Shown one piece after another: positions 19,409-29,798 of a DNA stretch of 64,000 bases. Under the pieces are notes generated by a model, which saw only the letters and a program-made list of their open reading frames with translations, was not told where the DNA came from and ran no database searches. Numbering within the stretch: position 1 is the first letter of the stretch; every line of letters begins with the position of its first letter. The DNA lies in the NCBI RefSeq assembly GCF_913777625.1, contig NZ_CAJYTI010000008.1:1-64000 (forward strand), in the 5' to 3' direction. The DNA comes from an uncultured Sphingomonas sp. Lineage in GTDB: Bacteria > Pseudomonadota > Alphaproteobacteria > Sphingomonadales > Sphingomonadaceae. A program made the translations under genes and the position numbers.

Positions 19409-20234
19409 CTTCCCAAGCATATCTCTTTCTCCACACGCTACGCGGCGCGGTCACTTTGGCGTTGCGCTGACAGTGCTGCCGAACGCGTCGTCTTCCGTGG
19501 CGTGACGTTGTTCCGGCTCGGCCAAAATGTTGCTTGCGTGCAGAGCTGTGACTGGGACGGATCGCCTGGGCCGCCGAGAAACGATGCAGCACGCGTTGGG
19601 CGATTGGCACAATAGGTCGCGACCTCGCTCTCCCCAATCAAGCCAGGCGATTGTCATCGGGGGTGCTCTTGCAGAACTCCTGCCAACCTCCCGTGGGAGA
19701 CACCAAAACCTCTCTGACCTGCCGTGATTATGAAATGCGGTGATGAGGCAGGCCTGGCAACATGCGACGGACTGCCGCGGACCGTCGGTACCTGTGAAGC
19801 AGTTCTTTGAAGAGAGCGAATTTATACTTCGGTGGAGCGGTTGCTGCCGCGTCAACGCGGTCCACGTTAACCATTGACGGCACCTTCACGGGATTGAATA
19901 TGCCGTCCCCATGGCTACATGCTGAGACAAATTGCATGGTCATTCAAAGACGGCTCTAGGTTTCAAGATGAAATGCAATGAAACTTTCGCTGTCTGTGTT
20001 CGTCCGTCGGCTCCACCTCCTCAGGAAACGATCGTCCTCGTGGCTGATTGATCCTGAATCGATTCACGCTGGAACAGGGGAAAGCCGACAAATGTGCCCT
20101 AAAACGGGTCACATGGCTTGTTTGCGCCTGTAACTGTCCTTAACAGATCGTATATTGTGATTGACGTCCAATTCGTTTCCGTGGAGGAGGGCATCGCCGA
20201 CCCCGCGTCGGCGGTTAACCTTATTGGGGGTTTT
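19409..20234. other. Non-coding 820-base spacer
   Basis: No gene with a recognisable product is seen on either strand. A 134-codon minus-strand frame (19451-19855) has no homology that I recognise and no plausible start context. GC content is lower than the flanks. The last 150 bases should contain the promoter of the PEP-CTERM gene. Confidence 0.5.
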
Positions 20235-20828
20235 ATGCGCACTCGTGTTCTCACCCTGCTTGCCGCCGCCACCGCAGCGGTTGCAGCTCCTTCTGTCGCT
20301 TCGGCGGCAACCACGATCAACGGCACCCTGCCGGTCGTGCAGTTCAACGTCGGCAACACCGGCGGCTTCGCTGCGGGCGGTACCTTCACCAACACCTCGG
20401 CAGTCGTGTCGGGCACCGGCACCGGTGACTTCAGCAGCATCACCGCTGGCGCAGGCGTCGTCCTTTCGTCGGTCACCGCGACGGTCGGTTCGGCGATCAG
20501 CTTCAGCAGCGCCTTCGGTTCGTTCGCGGGTACGGTGTCGTCGTTCAATGCGTCGACCTCCCCGCTGAGCAGCGTTCTCTCGCTGTACACCGTCGGCACC
20601 TTCACGCCGACCGGCACGCTCGCCGCGTTTAGCCCGGGCGCCGCGTCGCTGACCTTCACCTTCAACCAGACCGGCGGCGCCGGTTCGGCCATTTCGGGCA
20701 GCTTCACGCTGGCGTCGCCGCCGTCGGGCGTGCCTGAGCCGGCCACCTGGGGCATGATGATCGCTGGCGCCGGCATGGCCGGTGCGGCGGTGCGTCGTCG
20801 TCGCAGCACCAAGGTCGTCGCCGCCTAA
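20235..20828 (+). CDS. PEPxxWA-CTERM sorting-domain protein
   Basis: This 197-residue secreted protein has a signal peptide (MRTRVLTLLAAATAAVAAPS, cleaved near ASAAT). Its body is rich in Ser, Thr and Gly. The C-terminal sorting signal is VPEPATWGMMIAGAGMAGAA followed by VRRRR: a PEP-x-W box, a hydrophobic helix and a basic tail. Exosortase-type enzymes process such tails during export, often with exopolysaccharide. No exosortase is in the window. ATG 20235 follows GGGGG and starts the signal peptide. Confidence 0.88.
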   Translation: MRTRVLTLLAAATAAVAAPSVASAATTINGTLPVVQFNVGNTGGFAAGGTFTNTSAVVSGTGTGDFSSITAGAGVVLSSVTATVGSAISFSSAFGSFAGTVSSFNASTSPLSSVLSLYTVGTFTPTGTLAAFSPGAASLTFTFNQTGGAGSAISGSFTLASPPSGVPEPATWGMMIAGAGMAGAAVRRRRSTKVVAA

Positions 20829-20853
20829 GGCGTCGCACACGGCTTGAAAGAAG

Positions 20854-20885
20854 GGGCGGTGCCGGCGACGGCGCCGCCCTTTTTT
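20854..20885 (+). terminator. Intrinsic terminator after PEP-CTERM gene
   Basis: A 10-bp stem GGGCGGTGCC/GGCGCCGCCC (one G-T pair) with a 6-base loop is followed by six T residues. Confidence 0.9.
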
Positions 20886-21369
20886 GCGTTTGCGGCTGAA
20901 ACCAGGGGCGCGGGCTGCTCCCGCCTCATTTGCGCACTACGGTCCTTCGCGCCGGAATGGCCACCGCGCGCCGCACCGAGCAGCTAGTGATCCCGGCGAC
21001 GCGAGCGCCGACAAGCCTCGACCGGGCATCGCTCGGTATCCCCGCGCCACGTACGGCGTTTCCGCGCCGCTGTTTACGCGCGCGGCGTGGGAAGGGCTTT
21101 CGATTCGCGATCTGCAGGATCATGGCAGGACCTATCCCGGTCGAGGGGCGGGCAGTCGCGCACAAGGATGGCCTCTCACGCCCTGTCGTTCCCTTGGGCT
21201 GTGCGAGATCGACGTTGCGCGGATGCAACAGCTTGCTCCTATTCCATGGACCCTCATGGCACGTGCTTGACGCTACCTGATTAATATGATTTTTGGCCGA
21301 AGGGCAGCAATCGTTTGCCCATAAAACCATTGCCACGAGCGACCACGCTGCGTGACCTGGGGAGGATCT
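20886..21369. other. Non-coding spacer upstream of TonB receptor gene
   Basis: No supported gene is seen. The region must hold the receptor promoter. AT-rich sequence with TTGACG (near 21267) and TAATAT (near 21281) occurs, but the spacing does not give a clean -35/-10 pair. No riboswitch structure was recognised. Confidence 0.4.
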
Positions 21370-24165
21370 ATGAAAGCGACTTTCGCACGCTCGCGCGTGT
21401 CTGTTTCCGTGCGCCGCCGCGCGCTGGCTTCCTGTGCAACCTTCGCGATGATGGCGCTCGCCGTCCCGGCAGCCGCCCAGACCGCCGCCGCAGACCAGGC
21501 AGGCGACGCGCCAGCACAGGAAACCGAAATCGTCGTCACCGGGCTGCGCGCCAGCCTCAACCGCTCGATCGACGTGAAGCGCGACGCCAGCTCGATCGTC
21601 GATTCGATCGCGTCGGAAGACCTCGGCAAGTTCCCGGACACCAACGTCGCCGAATCGCTCCAGCGCATCACCGGCGTCTCGGTCGATCGCAGCGGCGGTG
21701 AAGGCCGGTTCGTCACCGTCCGCGGCTTCGGTCCGCAGTTCAACCAGCTGCTGCTCAACGGCCGCACGCTCGCGACCGAGAATCCCGGCCGCCAGTTCAG
21801 CTTCGATCTGCTGCCTGCCGATCTGATCTCGGGCGCCGACGTCTACAAGACCGCCAACGCCAACCTGCAGGACGGCGGCATCGGCTCGACGATCAACCTC
21901 AAGACGCCGCGCCCGTTCGACACCCCCGGCCAGCGCGTGATCCTCAGCGCCAAGGGCAATTACGAGAGCCTGGCGGACAAGTTCACGCCGGACCTGTTCG
22001 GCCTCTACAGCAACACCTTCCTCGACGGCCGCCTGGGCGTGCTCGTCTCCGCCTCGTACGAGCAGCGCAAGGCGCGGATCGATACCGCGGTGGTCGACGG
22101 CTATTACAAGACCAGCGTCGGCGGCGCCAACGGCACCCCGGTGCTGAACAACGTCAACATGCCGCAGGACTATAACCAATATTCGGACAGCGAGGATCGC
22201 AAGCGGCGGACCTTCACCGCCACCATCCAGGCGCGCCCGACCGACACGCTGACGATGACGCTGGACGGCATCTACAACAAGTTCACCGTCCAGTCGGTGG
22301 CCAACCAAGTCGGCCATTTCTATTCGCCGGCCAACATCAGCAACGTCAAGCTGGACAGCAATCGCACGGTCGTCGCGTTCGACCAGGATGCGACCGGCCA
22401 CACCGACTATGTCGCGCGCACCTTCAACCGCCCGACCGAGCTGAAGTCGGTCGGCTTCAACACGGTGTGGAAGCCGAACACGATGGTCGACGTCGCGTTC
22501 GACAGCTCCTATTCGGAAGCCCGCAACAACAATGGCGGCAATGAGATCTTCGCCGTGATCGGGTTCAACAATCCGATCAAGTTCGATAGCACCGGCAGCG
22601 GCCTGCCGAGCATCACCGCGACCAACGGCTTCACCAATCCGAATGTCGGCCGCGCGCATTTCGCCACGCGCCAGGGCTCCAACTATGGCGAGACGGTCTA
22701 TGAGAACCGCCTCGATGTGACGCTGCGCACCGACTATGAGCACCTGACGGCGGTGCGCTTCGGCGCGATCTACACCGATCGCACCAAGGACAACCAGCTG
22801 GTCCAGTCGAGCAGCGACACCTGGTGCTCCTATTGCGGCTATTCGATCCCGGTCGCGAGCGGCATCCTCCAGCCCTTCACCCCCAGCAATTTTCTGAGCG
22901 GTGCGGGCGGCAACTTCCCGCGCGCCTGGCTGTCGTTCAATCCGGAGACCTATTTCAGCTTCCTGGAGAGCAAGGCGGCCGCCGATGCGCAGGATCGCGC
23001 GACCGGCCAGCCGGTCGGCACCACCTATGCGCAGATCCAGAAGACCAACGGGTTTGCGGCGACCGTGCAGCCGAGCTCCTACCGCGTGCACGAGAAGGTC
23101 GCCGGCGCCTATGCGCAGATCGACTTCAAGGGCGAGATCGGCGGGATGAAGCTGACCGGTGCCCTCGGCGCGCGCTATGTGCACACCGAGCTGCAGTCGA
23201 CTGGCGTGAACCAGGTGCTGCTCGACCTGCTGCCGACGCCGAACGACCCCACGCTCTACAAGGCGCCGCTGTCGGCGACCGCGGTGCCGGTCTCGGGCAA
23301 GACCAGCTACGACAACTTCCTGCCCAGCCTGAACGTCAAGCTCGACCTGTCGCGCGACATGGTGGCTCGCTTCGCCGCGTCGCAGACCGTGACGCGCCCG
23401 AATCTGACCGACCTCGCGCCGCAGCTGACCTACACCGTCACCCGCCCGGGCAACCTCCAGGCGAGCGGCGGCAACCCGGCGCTGAAGCCGTACAAGTCGA
23501 CCAACCTCGATCTCAGCTATGAGTGGTACTATCAGAACGCCGGCTTCTTCACCGTCGGCGCCTTCTACAAGCGGCTGGACGACTTCATCGTCACCTCGGT
23601 GGGCAACGAGACGATCAGCATCGCCAATGCCGCCAACCTGCCGGAGTTCGCCGGCGGCAAGGCGACCTTCGCGGTCAGCCGTCCGCGCAACGTGGGGGCG
23701 GCGACCGTCTATGGCCTCGAAGTCGGCTTCCAGCACAATTTCTCGTACCTGCCGGCCCCGCTCGATGGCCTGGGCGTGACGTTGAACGCCACTTTCGTGA
23801 AGTCGAGCACGGGGGACAGCACCGACAACAGCGCCTCGTTCGCACTGGTCGGCCTCGGCAACAGCCAGAATGCGGTGCTGTTCTACGAGAAGGGCCCGAT
23901 CCAGTTCCGGGCGGCCTATAATCACCGCGACGGCTTCCTCTCGACCCAGTCCAACTCGGTCGGCGGCAACCCGGTGTATACGCGCGGCGCCGGCCAGGTG
24001 GACCTGCAGGCGAGCTATGCCGTCACCAAGAGCGTGTCGCTTGTCGCCGAGGCGATCAACGTCACCAACGCGGTGGTCCAGACCTATGACGGGACGGTCA
24101 ACAAGTTCCTGAGCTACACCGAGACCGGTCCGCGCTACGCCTTCGGGGTACGCGCCCGCTTCTGA
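21370..24165 (+). CDS. TonB-dependent outer-membrane receptor, carbohydrate type
   Basis: The 931-residue protein has a signal peptide ending VPAAAQ. The TonB box ETEIVVTGLRASL is followed by the plug (NVAESLQRITGVSVDRSGGE then GRFVTVRGFGPQFNQLLLNG) and a long beta-barrel ending in ARF. Plugs containing GKFPDTNVAESLQRITGV are typical of the Caulobacter/Sphingomonas receptors linked to oligosaccharide uptake. ATG 21370 follows GGGGAGGA. Its neighbours are alpha- and beta-galactosidases and a sugar symporter, so galactoside-containing oligosaccharides are the likely ligand. A strong terminator follows. Confidence 0.93.
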   Translation: MKATFARSRVSVSVRRRALASCATFAMMALAVPAAAQTAAADQAGDAPAQETEIVVTGLRASLNRSIDVKRDASSIVDSIASEDLGKFPDTNVAESLQRITGVSVDRSGGEGRFVTVRGFGPQFNQLLLNGRTLATENPGRQFSFDLLPADLISGADVYKTANANLQDGGIGSTINLKTPRPFDTPGQRVILSAKGNYESLADKFTPDLFGLYSNTFLDGRLGVLVSASYEQRKARIDTAVVDGYYKTSVGGANGTPVLNNVNMPQDYNQYSDSEDRKRRTFTATIQARPTDTLTMTLDGIYNKFTVQSVANQVGHFYSPANISNVKLDSNRTVVAFDQDATGHTDYVARTFNRPTELKSVGFNTVWKPNTMVDVAFDSSYSEARNNNGGNEIFAVIGFNNPIKFDSTGSGLPSITATNGFTNPNVGRAHFATRQGSNYGETVYENRLDVTLRTDYEHLTAVRFGAIYTDRTKDNQLVQSSSDTWCSYCGYSIPVASGILQPFTPSNFLSGAGGNFPRAWLSFNPETYFSFLESKAAADAQDRATGQPVGTTYAQIQKTNGFAATVQPSSYRVHEKVAGAYAQIDFKGEIGGMKLTGALGARYVHTELQSTGVNQVLLDLLPTPNDPTLYKAPLSATAVPVSGKTSYDNFLPSLNVKLDLSRDMVARFAASQTVTRPNLTDLAPQLTYTVTRPGNLQASGGNPALKPYKSTNLDLSYEWYYQNAGFFTVGAFYKRLDDFIVTSVGNETISIANAANLPEFAGGKATFAVSRPRNVGAATVYGLEVGFQHNFSYLPAPLDGLGVTLNATFVKSSTGDSTDNSASFALVGLGNSQNAVLFYEKGPIQFRAAYNHRDGFLSTQSNSVGGNPVYTRGAGQVDLQASYAVTKSVSLVAEAINVTNAVVQTYDGTVNKFLSYTETGPRYAFGVRARF

Positions 24166-24186
24166 TCCGCGCAGGACGCACAAAGG

Positions 24187-24217
24187 AAAGGCGGGGCTTT
24201 GCGGCCCCGCCTTTTTT
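24187..24217. terminator. Bidirectional intrinsic terminator, TonB receptor / GH36
   Basis: An 11-bp stem AAAGGCGGGGC/GCCCCGCCTTT with a TTTGCG loop is flanked by A and T tracts. It lies between the convergent receptor and alpha-galactosidase genes. Confidence 0.92.
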
Positions 24218-24237
24218 CGTGCCCGGTGCGATGCGGG

Positions 24238-26358
24238 TCAGTCGACCCGCACGAGGTGGAGCAGGAAGCCCGCCTGCGGCTTGCAGCGCGGCGGTTGGAG
24301 GCCGGCAGCCATGAGTGCGGCGCCCGAGAAGATCGCGCCTTCCGCCAGTGCGGCGAAGAGCGGCGAGACGGGATAGCCGCCGCCCGGCCAGGCGAGCGTC
24401 ACCCGGTAGCGCGCCGCCGCATCGAGCCCGTCCAGCCGCACGGGTGCGGCGAAATAGCCGCGGGGCTCGGTGATCTGGGTGTAGGAGAACAGCGCCTCCC
24501 GCTGGTCGGCTGCCACGATGCCGAACGCGATCTCGCTTTCCGGCCGGTCGAGCCGATACAGGTCGCCGAAATGGATCAGCGCGCGGTGCTGCTTGTGGAG
24601 CGCGATGCCCGCGGCGAGTTCCGCCCGCTCGGCTTCGTCCATCGCGTTCAGGTCCGCCTCGACCCCGAAATGGCCGAAGAGCGCAGTGGCGACGCGCGTC
24701 GCCATGCTCACCCGGCGGCCGGTGATATGGCAGTCGGCCGGGCCGACATGCGCGCCCATCAGCTCGGCGGGAACGAAGGTGGAAAGGCCGCGCTGGATCG
24801 TCAGCCGATCGAGCGCGTCGTTGGTGTCCGATGTCCAGACGCGATCGGTGTAGTCGAGAATGCCGAAGTCGGTCCGCCCGCCGCCGGCCGAGCAGCTCTC
24901 GATCTCGACCGACGGATGCGCCGCGCGCAGCCGCGCCAGTACCTCGTACAGCCCCAGCACATGGGCATGGGCGCCCGCGCGGCCATCGGCGCCGCCGGGA
25001 TGGGTGATGTCGCGGTTCATGTCCCACTTCAGATAGGCGATGGCATGCTCGCGCAGCAGTGCATCGATCCGCGCGAACAGATGCTCGCGGACGGCGGCCT
25101 GGCCGAAATCGAGCACCAGCTGGTTGCGGAAGCGCAGCTGCGGGGCAGGGGGCGTGCCGAGCACCCACTCCGGATGCGCGCGGAACAGCTCGCTGTTCGG
25201 GTTCACCATCTCGGGCTCGACCCACAGGCCGAACTCCATGCCGAGGCTGCGAACATGTGCGACGAGCGGCCCCAGGCCTTGCGGATAGATCGCGGGATCG
25301 ACGATCCAGTCGCCGAGCCCCGCGGTGTCGTCGCGCCGGCCGAGGAACCAGCCGTCGTCGAGCACGAACCGCTCGATTCCCACCGCTGCCGCCTTGTCGG
25401 CCAGCGCCATCAGCGCGTCGGGCCTGTGGTCGAAATAGACCGCCTCCCAGGTGTTGTAGTGGATCGGCCGCGGCTTGGCGCGCAGCCGCGCGTGCTGGGG
25501 GCGGGCGCGGACATAGGCGTGGAAGGCGCGGGCCAGACCGCTGCGGCCGGCATCCGACCAGGCGCAGACCAGATCGGGGCTGGTGTAGCGCGCGCCGGGC
25601 GCCAGTTCACACTCGCCTGGCAGGAACAGCTCGCCCAGCTGCACATAGGCGCGACCGTCGGACAGCGTCTCCGCCCAGAGCCGGTGGTTGCCGCTCCGGG
25701 CGAGCTGCACGCCGAATATTTCGCCCGACTGCTCGCCGCACGGACCGACCTCGCCAAGGATCGCCGGGAAGGCATCGTGACTGGTGCGACCGCGCCGGTT
25801 CTCGCGCGAGACCGCGCCCATCGCGCGGGGCACGCGGCGGGTCTGAAGTTCGCCCGACCAGCGGCCCTCGAACAGCGTCCAGTCGGTCACCGCCTCGGGC
25901 ACCGGCAGGGCGGGGGCGTCGCAGGCATCGACCCGAAGCGGAGCATCGCCGCGATTGATCAGCGTGGTACGCATTCGCAGCACGTCCGCAGCCAGGTGCA
26001 GGCGATGGATCAGACCGATACCGTGCGCCGCATCCTCCGATTCTATCTCGACCGTGGCCGGGTCGAGCCGGTTGACGGCGGTGATCGCAGTCCAGGTCGC
26101 CCAGTCCTGACCCTCGCGATGCGCCGAGAGCCCGGGCCGGCCGGCAAAGCCCGAGCCGATCAGCGGGGTAAGCGCCAGCGGCGGCGTGGTCGCGGGCGAG
26201 CAGGGCGCTTCCTGCCGGGCGCCCTGCAGCGCCAGCATCGCGGGATCGACGTCCTCCGGCAGTCGGCGGCCCCAGTAGAGGATCGTCGGTGCCTCGCCCC
26301 GGCAATCGACGATCAGGCAGGTAGCGCGGCCGTCAAGCCGAACGAACGCTTCGGTCAC
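24238..26358 (-). CDS. Alpha-galactosidase, glycoside hydrolase family 36
   Basis: The 706-residue protein has the GH36 layout: N-terminal beta-sandwich, then a TIM barrel. The nucleophile Asp lies in YLKWDMNRDITH. The acid/base Asp lies in the DYTDRVWTSDTNDALDR segment, following IESCSAGGGRTDFG. It hydrolyses terminal alpha-1,6-galactosyl residues, as in raffinose, melibiose or galactomannan side chains. No signal peptide is evident, so the substrate must be imported. It diverges from the GH42 operon across a 200-base promoter region. Confidence 0.93.
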   Translation of the reverse strand: MTEAFVRLDGRATCLIVDCRGEAPTILYWGRRLPEDVDPAMLALQGARQEAPCSPATTPPLALTPLIGSGFAGRPGLSAHREGQDWATWTAITAVNRLDPATVEIESEDAAHGIGLIHRLHLAADVLRMRTTLINRGDAPLRVDACDAPALPVPEAVTDWTLFEGRWSGELQTRRVPRAMGAVSRENRRGRTSHDAFPAILGEVGPCGEQSGEIFGVQLARSGNHRLWAETLSDGRAYVQLGELFLPGECELAPGARYTSPDLVCAWSDAGRSGLARAFHAYVRARPQHARLRAKPRPIHYNTWEAVYFDHRPDALMALADKAAAVGIERFVLDDGWFLGRRDDTAGLGDWIVDPAIYPQGLGPLVAHVRSLGMEFGLWVEPEMVNPNSELFRAHPEWVLGTPPAPQLRFRNQLVLDFGQAAVREHLFARIDALLREHAIAYLKWDMNRDITHPGGADGRAGAHAHVLGLYEVLARLRAAHPSVEIESCSAGGGRTDFGILDYTDRVWTSDTNDALDRLTIQRGLSTFVPAELMGAHVGPADCHITGRRVSMATRVATALFGHFGVEADLNAMDEAERAELAAGIALHKQHRALIHFGDLYRLDRPESEIAFGIVAADQREALFSYTQITEPRGYFAAPVRLDGLDAAARYRVTLAWPGGGYPVSPLFAALAEGAIFSGAALMAAGLQPPRCKPQAGFLLHLVRVD

Positions 26359-26562
26359 TATGCAGTCCTCTCACAGCGGCCGCGACCTTGCATGCGCGGC
26401 ACGGTCGTTATTGACCGAGGTTTATTATGGTATAAATATGATGATCGACAAGCTGGTGCGTGTCGCGACGCAATCTTGCCAAGCGGCGCGCCTCGGGACA
26501 AACGATTTAGCAACAAGGGCGGCTGCGCATGCACGCGGCGGCCCGGAGAGGAATGCGCTCAG
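26359..26562. promoter_or_regulatory. Divergent promoter region between GH36 and GH42 genes
   Basis: This 204-base spacer serves two divergent galactosidase genes. A plus-strand candidate has TTGACC at 26411-26416 and TAAATA at 26433-26438, 16 bases apart, in an AT-rich patch. No operator could be assigned and no regulator gene is nearby. Confidence 0.4.
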
Positions 26563-28524
26563 GTGCTTGGCGTCTGCTATTACCCGGAACATTGGTCGCG
26601 CGCGCTGTGGGCGGAGGATGCCCGCCGCATGAAGGCGCTGGGACTGCGCTATGTCCGCATCGGTGAATTCGCCTGGTCGCGGCTGGAGCCCGAGCCCGGC
26701 ACCTATGACTTCGCCTGGCTCGACGAGGCGATCGAGACACTGGCGGCCGCGGGCCTGGAAGTGGTGCTCGGCACCCCCACCGCGACGCCGCCGAAGTGGC
26801 TGATCGACCGCTATCCGGAAATCCTGCCGGTCGATCCCGAGACCGGCCGCACCCGCGGCTTCGGCTCGCGGCGGCATTACGACTTTTCCAGCGACGTCTA
26901 TCTGCGCGAATCCGAGCGGATCGTGACCGCGCTTGCGGAACGCTATGGCCAGCATCCGGGCGTAGTCGGCTGGCAGACCGACAATGAGCTGTGCTGCCAC
27001 CTGACGACGCTCAGCGCCTCGCCGGTGGCGCGCGACGCGTTCCGCCTGTGGTGCAAGGCGCGCTACGGATCGATCGAGGCGCTCAACACCGCCTGGGGCA
27101 ATGTCTTCTGGTCGATGGAATATCGCAGCTTCGACGAGATCGAGCTGCCGGTCGGCGCGGTGACCGAAACCAGCCCGGCGCACCGCATGGCGTGGCGCCG
27201 CTTCTCCTCGGACCAGGTCGCCCGCTATCACGATGCGCAGGTGGCGATCCTGCGGCGCCTGTCGCCGGGCAAGTTCATCACCCACAACTTCATCCCGATG
27301 AACGAGACCGGGGTCGACAACCACCGGCTCGCCCGCGACCTCGATTTCGCGGCGTACGACAATTATCCGCTCGGCCGCACCGACCTGTGGATGGCAAATG
27401 CGCCGGCAGAGGAATTCCGCCGCTACATGCGGACCGGCCACCCCGATTTCGGAGCCTTCTTCTTCGACCAGACTCGCGGCCTCGCGCCCGGCGCTTTCTG
27501 GATCATGGAGCAGCAGCCGGGGCCGGTGAACTGGGCGATGCACAATCCGCGCCCCGCCCCCGGCATGGTGCGGCTGTGGACGCTGGAGGCGTTTGCGCAC
27601 GGCGCGGGTGTGGTCAGCTATTTCCGCTGGCGGCAGGCGCCCTTCGCGCAGGAGCAGATGCATGCCGGCCTGCTGCGCCCGGACAGCAGCGAGGCGGCAG
27701 CCTGGCCCGAGGTGGAAGCGGTGGTCCGCGACCTCGGCCTGCTCGGGCTGGACGAGCGTCCCCGCGGCCGCGCCAAGGTGGCGCTGGTCGTCGATGTCGA
27801 GGCGCAGTGGCTCGGCGACATCGAGCGGCAGGGCGACAGCTATGACTATACCCGCATTCTGCTCCGCTATTATCAGGCCTTCCGTCGACTGGGTGTCGAT
27901 GTCGACTTCCTCGCGCCCGACGGCGATCCGGCCGATTACAAGCTGATCGTGGTGCCTTCGCTGGCGATCGCGCGGGCCGACACAGCGGCGCGACTGGCGA
28001 GCGGCGGCGCGGTGGTGCTGTACGGCGCGCGCTCGGGTGCCAAGACCGAGGATCTGACCCTGCCTGCGACGCTGGCGCCGGGTGCGCTGAGCACGGTGTT
28101 GCCGATCCAGGTGCGGTCGGTCGAGACGTTGCGGCCGGGCTGCGAGGGCACCATCGCCTGGAACGGCCGCGTCTATCCGAGCGGCGGCTGGAGCGAGGAG
28201 CTGGCGCTCGACGCCTCGGTCGAGACGCTCGGACGGTTCGAGGATGGCGGCGCGGCGCTGGTCCGCAAGGACAAGGCGCTGTACCTCGCCACCCTAACCG
28301 ACGCGACGCTGCTGACGGACCTGCTCGAAGCGCTCTGCGCCGAGGTCGGCGTGGCGACGATGCGGCTGTCCGAGGATCTGCGGATCTGCCGGCGCGGTGG
28401 TCTCGTCTTCGCCTTCAACTATGCCGAAACCGCCGCCATGGCCCCGGCGCCGCAGGACGCGACCTTCGTGCTCGGCGACCGCACCATCGGGCCGCGCGAC
28501 GTCGCGGTATGGAGGGATGCATGA
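26563..28524 (+). CDS. Beta-galactosidase, glycoside hydrolase family 42
   Basis: The 653-residue protein starts LGVCYYPEHW, the canonical GH42 N-terminus. The acid/base Glu is in GWQTDNELCCH and the nucleophile Glu in WIMEQQPGPVNW. A trimerisation domain and a small C-terminal beta domain follow. The start is GTG 26563, supported by alignment with family N-termini and GGAGAGG upstream, although the spacing is long (about 11 bases). The frame is open much further upstream only because it is antisense to the GH36 gene. The stop overlaps the next start (ATGA), so translation is coupled. Confidence 0.92.
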   Translation: MLGVCYYPEHWSRALWAEDARRMKALGLRYVRIGEFAWSRLEPEPGTYDFAWLDEAIETLAAAGLEVVLGTPTATPPKWLIDRYPEILPVDPETGRTRGFGSRRHYDFSSDVYLRESERIVTALAERYGQHPGVVGWQTDNELCCHLTTLSASPVARDAFRLWCKARYGSIEALNTAWGNVFWSMEYRSFDEIELPVGAVTETSPAHRMAWRRFSSDQVARYHDAQVAILRRLSPGKFITHNFIPMNETGVDNHRLARDLDFAAYDNYPLGRTDLWMANAPAEEFRRYMRTGHPDFGAFFFDQTRGLAPGAFWIMEQQPGPVNWAMHNPRPAPGMVRLWTLEAFAHGAGVVSYFRWRQAPFAQEQMHAGLLRPDSSEAAAWPEVEAVVRDLGLLGLDERPRGRAKVALVVDVEAQWLGDIERQGDSYDYTRILLRYYQAFRRLGVDVDFLAPDGDPADYKLIVVPSLAIARADTAARLASGGAVVLYGARSGAKTEDLTLPATLAPGALSTVLPIQVRSVETLRPGCEGTIAWNGRVYPSGGWSEELALDASVETLGRFEDGGAALVRKDKALYLATLTDATLLTDLLEALCAEVGVATMRLSEDLRICRRGGLVFAFNYAETAAMAPAPQDATFVLGDRTIGPRDVAVWRDA

Positions 28525-29798
28525 TCGCGGTGCTGCGCGGCGCGGCGCTCGCGCTTGTGGCGGTGCTCGCCGTCCCGGCCGCCGCACAGGCATTGCCCGA
28601 CGTGCCGGAGCTTGCCCAGCGCGGCGCCTATCCGGTCGGCGTGCTCCGCATGGACCTGACCGATCCGGCGCAGAAGCGCACGCTGCCGCTGACTATCTGG
28701 TATCCGGCGCCAGGGCAGGGCGGCGGCACGCCGGCGCACTATGTGATGAAGACGCCGGGGCCGGCGGCGACCGGGGGCCATGTCGGCACCGCGCGGGCGG
28801 CCGTGCCGGCGCTCACCGGCAAGCGCTTCCCGCTGGTCGTCTTCTCGCACGGCTATCGCAACTGGGCGACGGGCTTCAGCGACCTCGCCGAGGGGCTGGC
28901 CTCGCACGGCTATGTCGTCGCCTCGATCGACCATCGGGACCTTGAGCCGACCACCTCCGAAAGCCGCCTGCGCTCCTTCGCGCAGGTGGTGCTCACCCGC
29001 AGCGCCGACCAGCGCTTCGTCATTGCCGAACTTGCCCGGCGGGCGGGCACCGGGCCGCTGGCGAACAGCTATGATCCGGCCTCGATCGCGCTGATCGGCT
29101 ATTCGATAGGCGGGTTCGGTGCGCTGATCACCGGCGGTGCGGGCCTCGACCCAGAGGGGCCGCTCTACAAGCTGGCGCCGCAGCCCGGCATCGCGCCCTA
29201 TGCCGAAGGCGCGCCGCTCGAGGCGCAGGCACCGGCAGGCGTCAAGGCGATCGTCGCCTTCGCGCCCTGGGGCGGATCGCCACCGCTGCGCGCCTGGAGC
29301 GCCAAGGGGCTCGCCAACCTCACCACGCCCACGCTGTTCATCGTCGGCGACCAGGACGACGTCAGCGGCTATGGCGAGGGGGTGCACTGGCTCTACGAGA
29401 ACGCAGTCCATGCCGATCGCACGATGCTGGTCTACCAGAACGCCCACCACAATATCGCCGGGGACGGCGTGGCGGGCATCCCCGATCCGACCTTCGAATG
29501 GGTCGAGCGGCTGGAGGAGCCGGTGTGGCGGCGCGATCGCATCCTGTCGATCAACCGCCATTTCGTGATTGCCTTCCTCGACCGCACGCTCAAGCACGAC
29601 GCCGCGCACGGCGCCTTCCTGAACGTGCCGACCGAAAAGGCCGCCGACGGCAGCTGGCCGCTGGGTGCCGGCCAGAGCGTCGGCGCCCGCTATGCCGCGC
29701 CCGACGATGCCGGCGCGCGCGGCTATTGGCCTGGCTTCCAGCGCCGCTGGGCGCTCGGCCTCGAACTCCATCACGCCGCGCCGGGAGGCCGCCCATGA
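28521..29798 (+). CDS. Secreted alpha/beta-hydrolase, dienelactone hydrolase/PAF-acetylhydrolase type
   Basis: This 425-residue protein has a signal peptide (ALALVAVLAVPAAAQA) and an alpha/beta-hydrolase fold. PLVVFSHGYRNW provides the oxyanion-hole region, GYSIGGFGA the nucleophile elbow and NAHHNIAGDG the likely catalytic histidine. Its position between beta-galactosidase and a sugar transporter, with ATGA overlaps on both sides, suggests it removes acyl groups from imported galactosides in the periplasm. That role is inference; other esterase roles are possible. Confidence 0.8.
   Translation: MIAVLRGAALALVAVLAVPAAAQALPDVPELAQRGAYPVGVLRMDLTDPAQKRTLPLTIWYPAPGQGGGTPAHYVMKTPGPAATGGHVGTARAAVPALTGKRFPLVVFSHGYRNWATGFSDLAEGLASHGYVVASIDHRDLEPTTSESRLRSFAQVVLTRSADQRFVIAELARRAGTGPLANSYDPASIALIGYSIGGFGALITGGAGLDPEGPLYKLAPQPGIAPYAEGAPLEAQAPAGVKAIVAFAPWGGSPPLRAWSAKGLANLTTPTLFIVGDQDDVSGYGEGVHWLYENAVHADRTMLVYQNAHHNIAGDGVAGIPDPTFEWVERLEEPVWRRDRILSINRHFVIAFLDRTLKHDAAHGAFLNVPTEKAADGSWPLGAGQSVGARYAAPDDAGARGYWPGFQRRWALGLELHHAAPGGRP

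Noticed and set aside
19451..19855. 134-codon minus-strand frame between tRNA-Pro and the PEP-CTERM gene
   Set aside because: No recognisable domain and poor start context; left as spacer.
20926..24183. Minus-strand open frame of 1,085 codons
   Set aside because: It mirrors the TonB-dependent receptor gene and shows no domain of its own.
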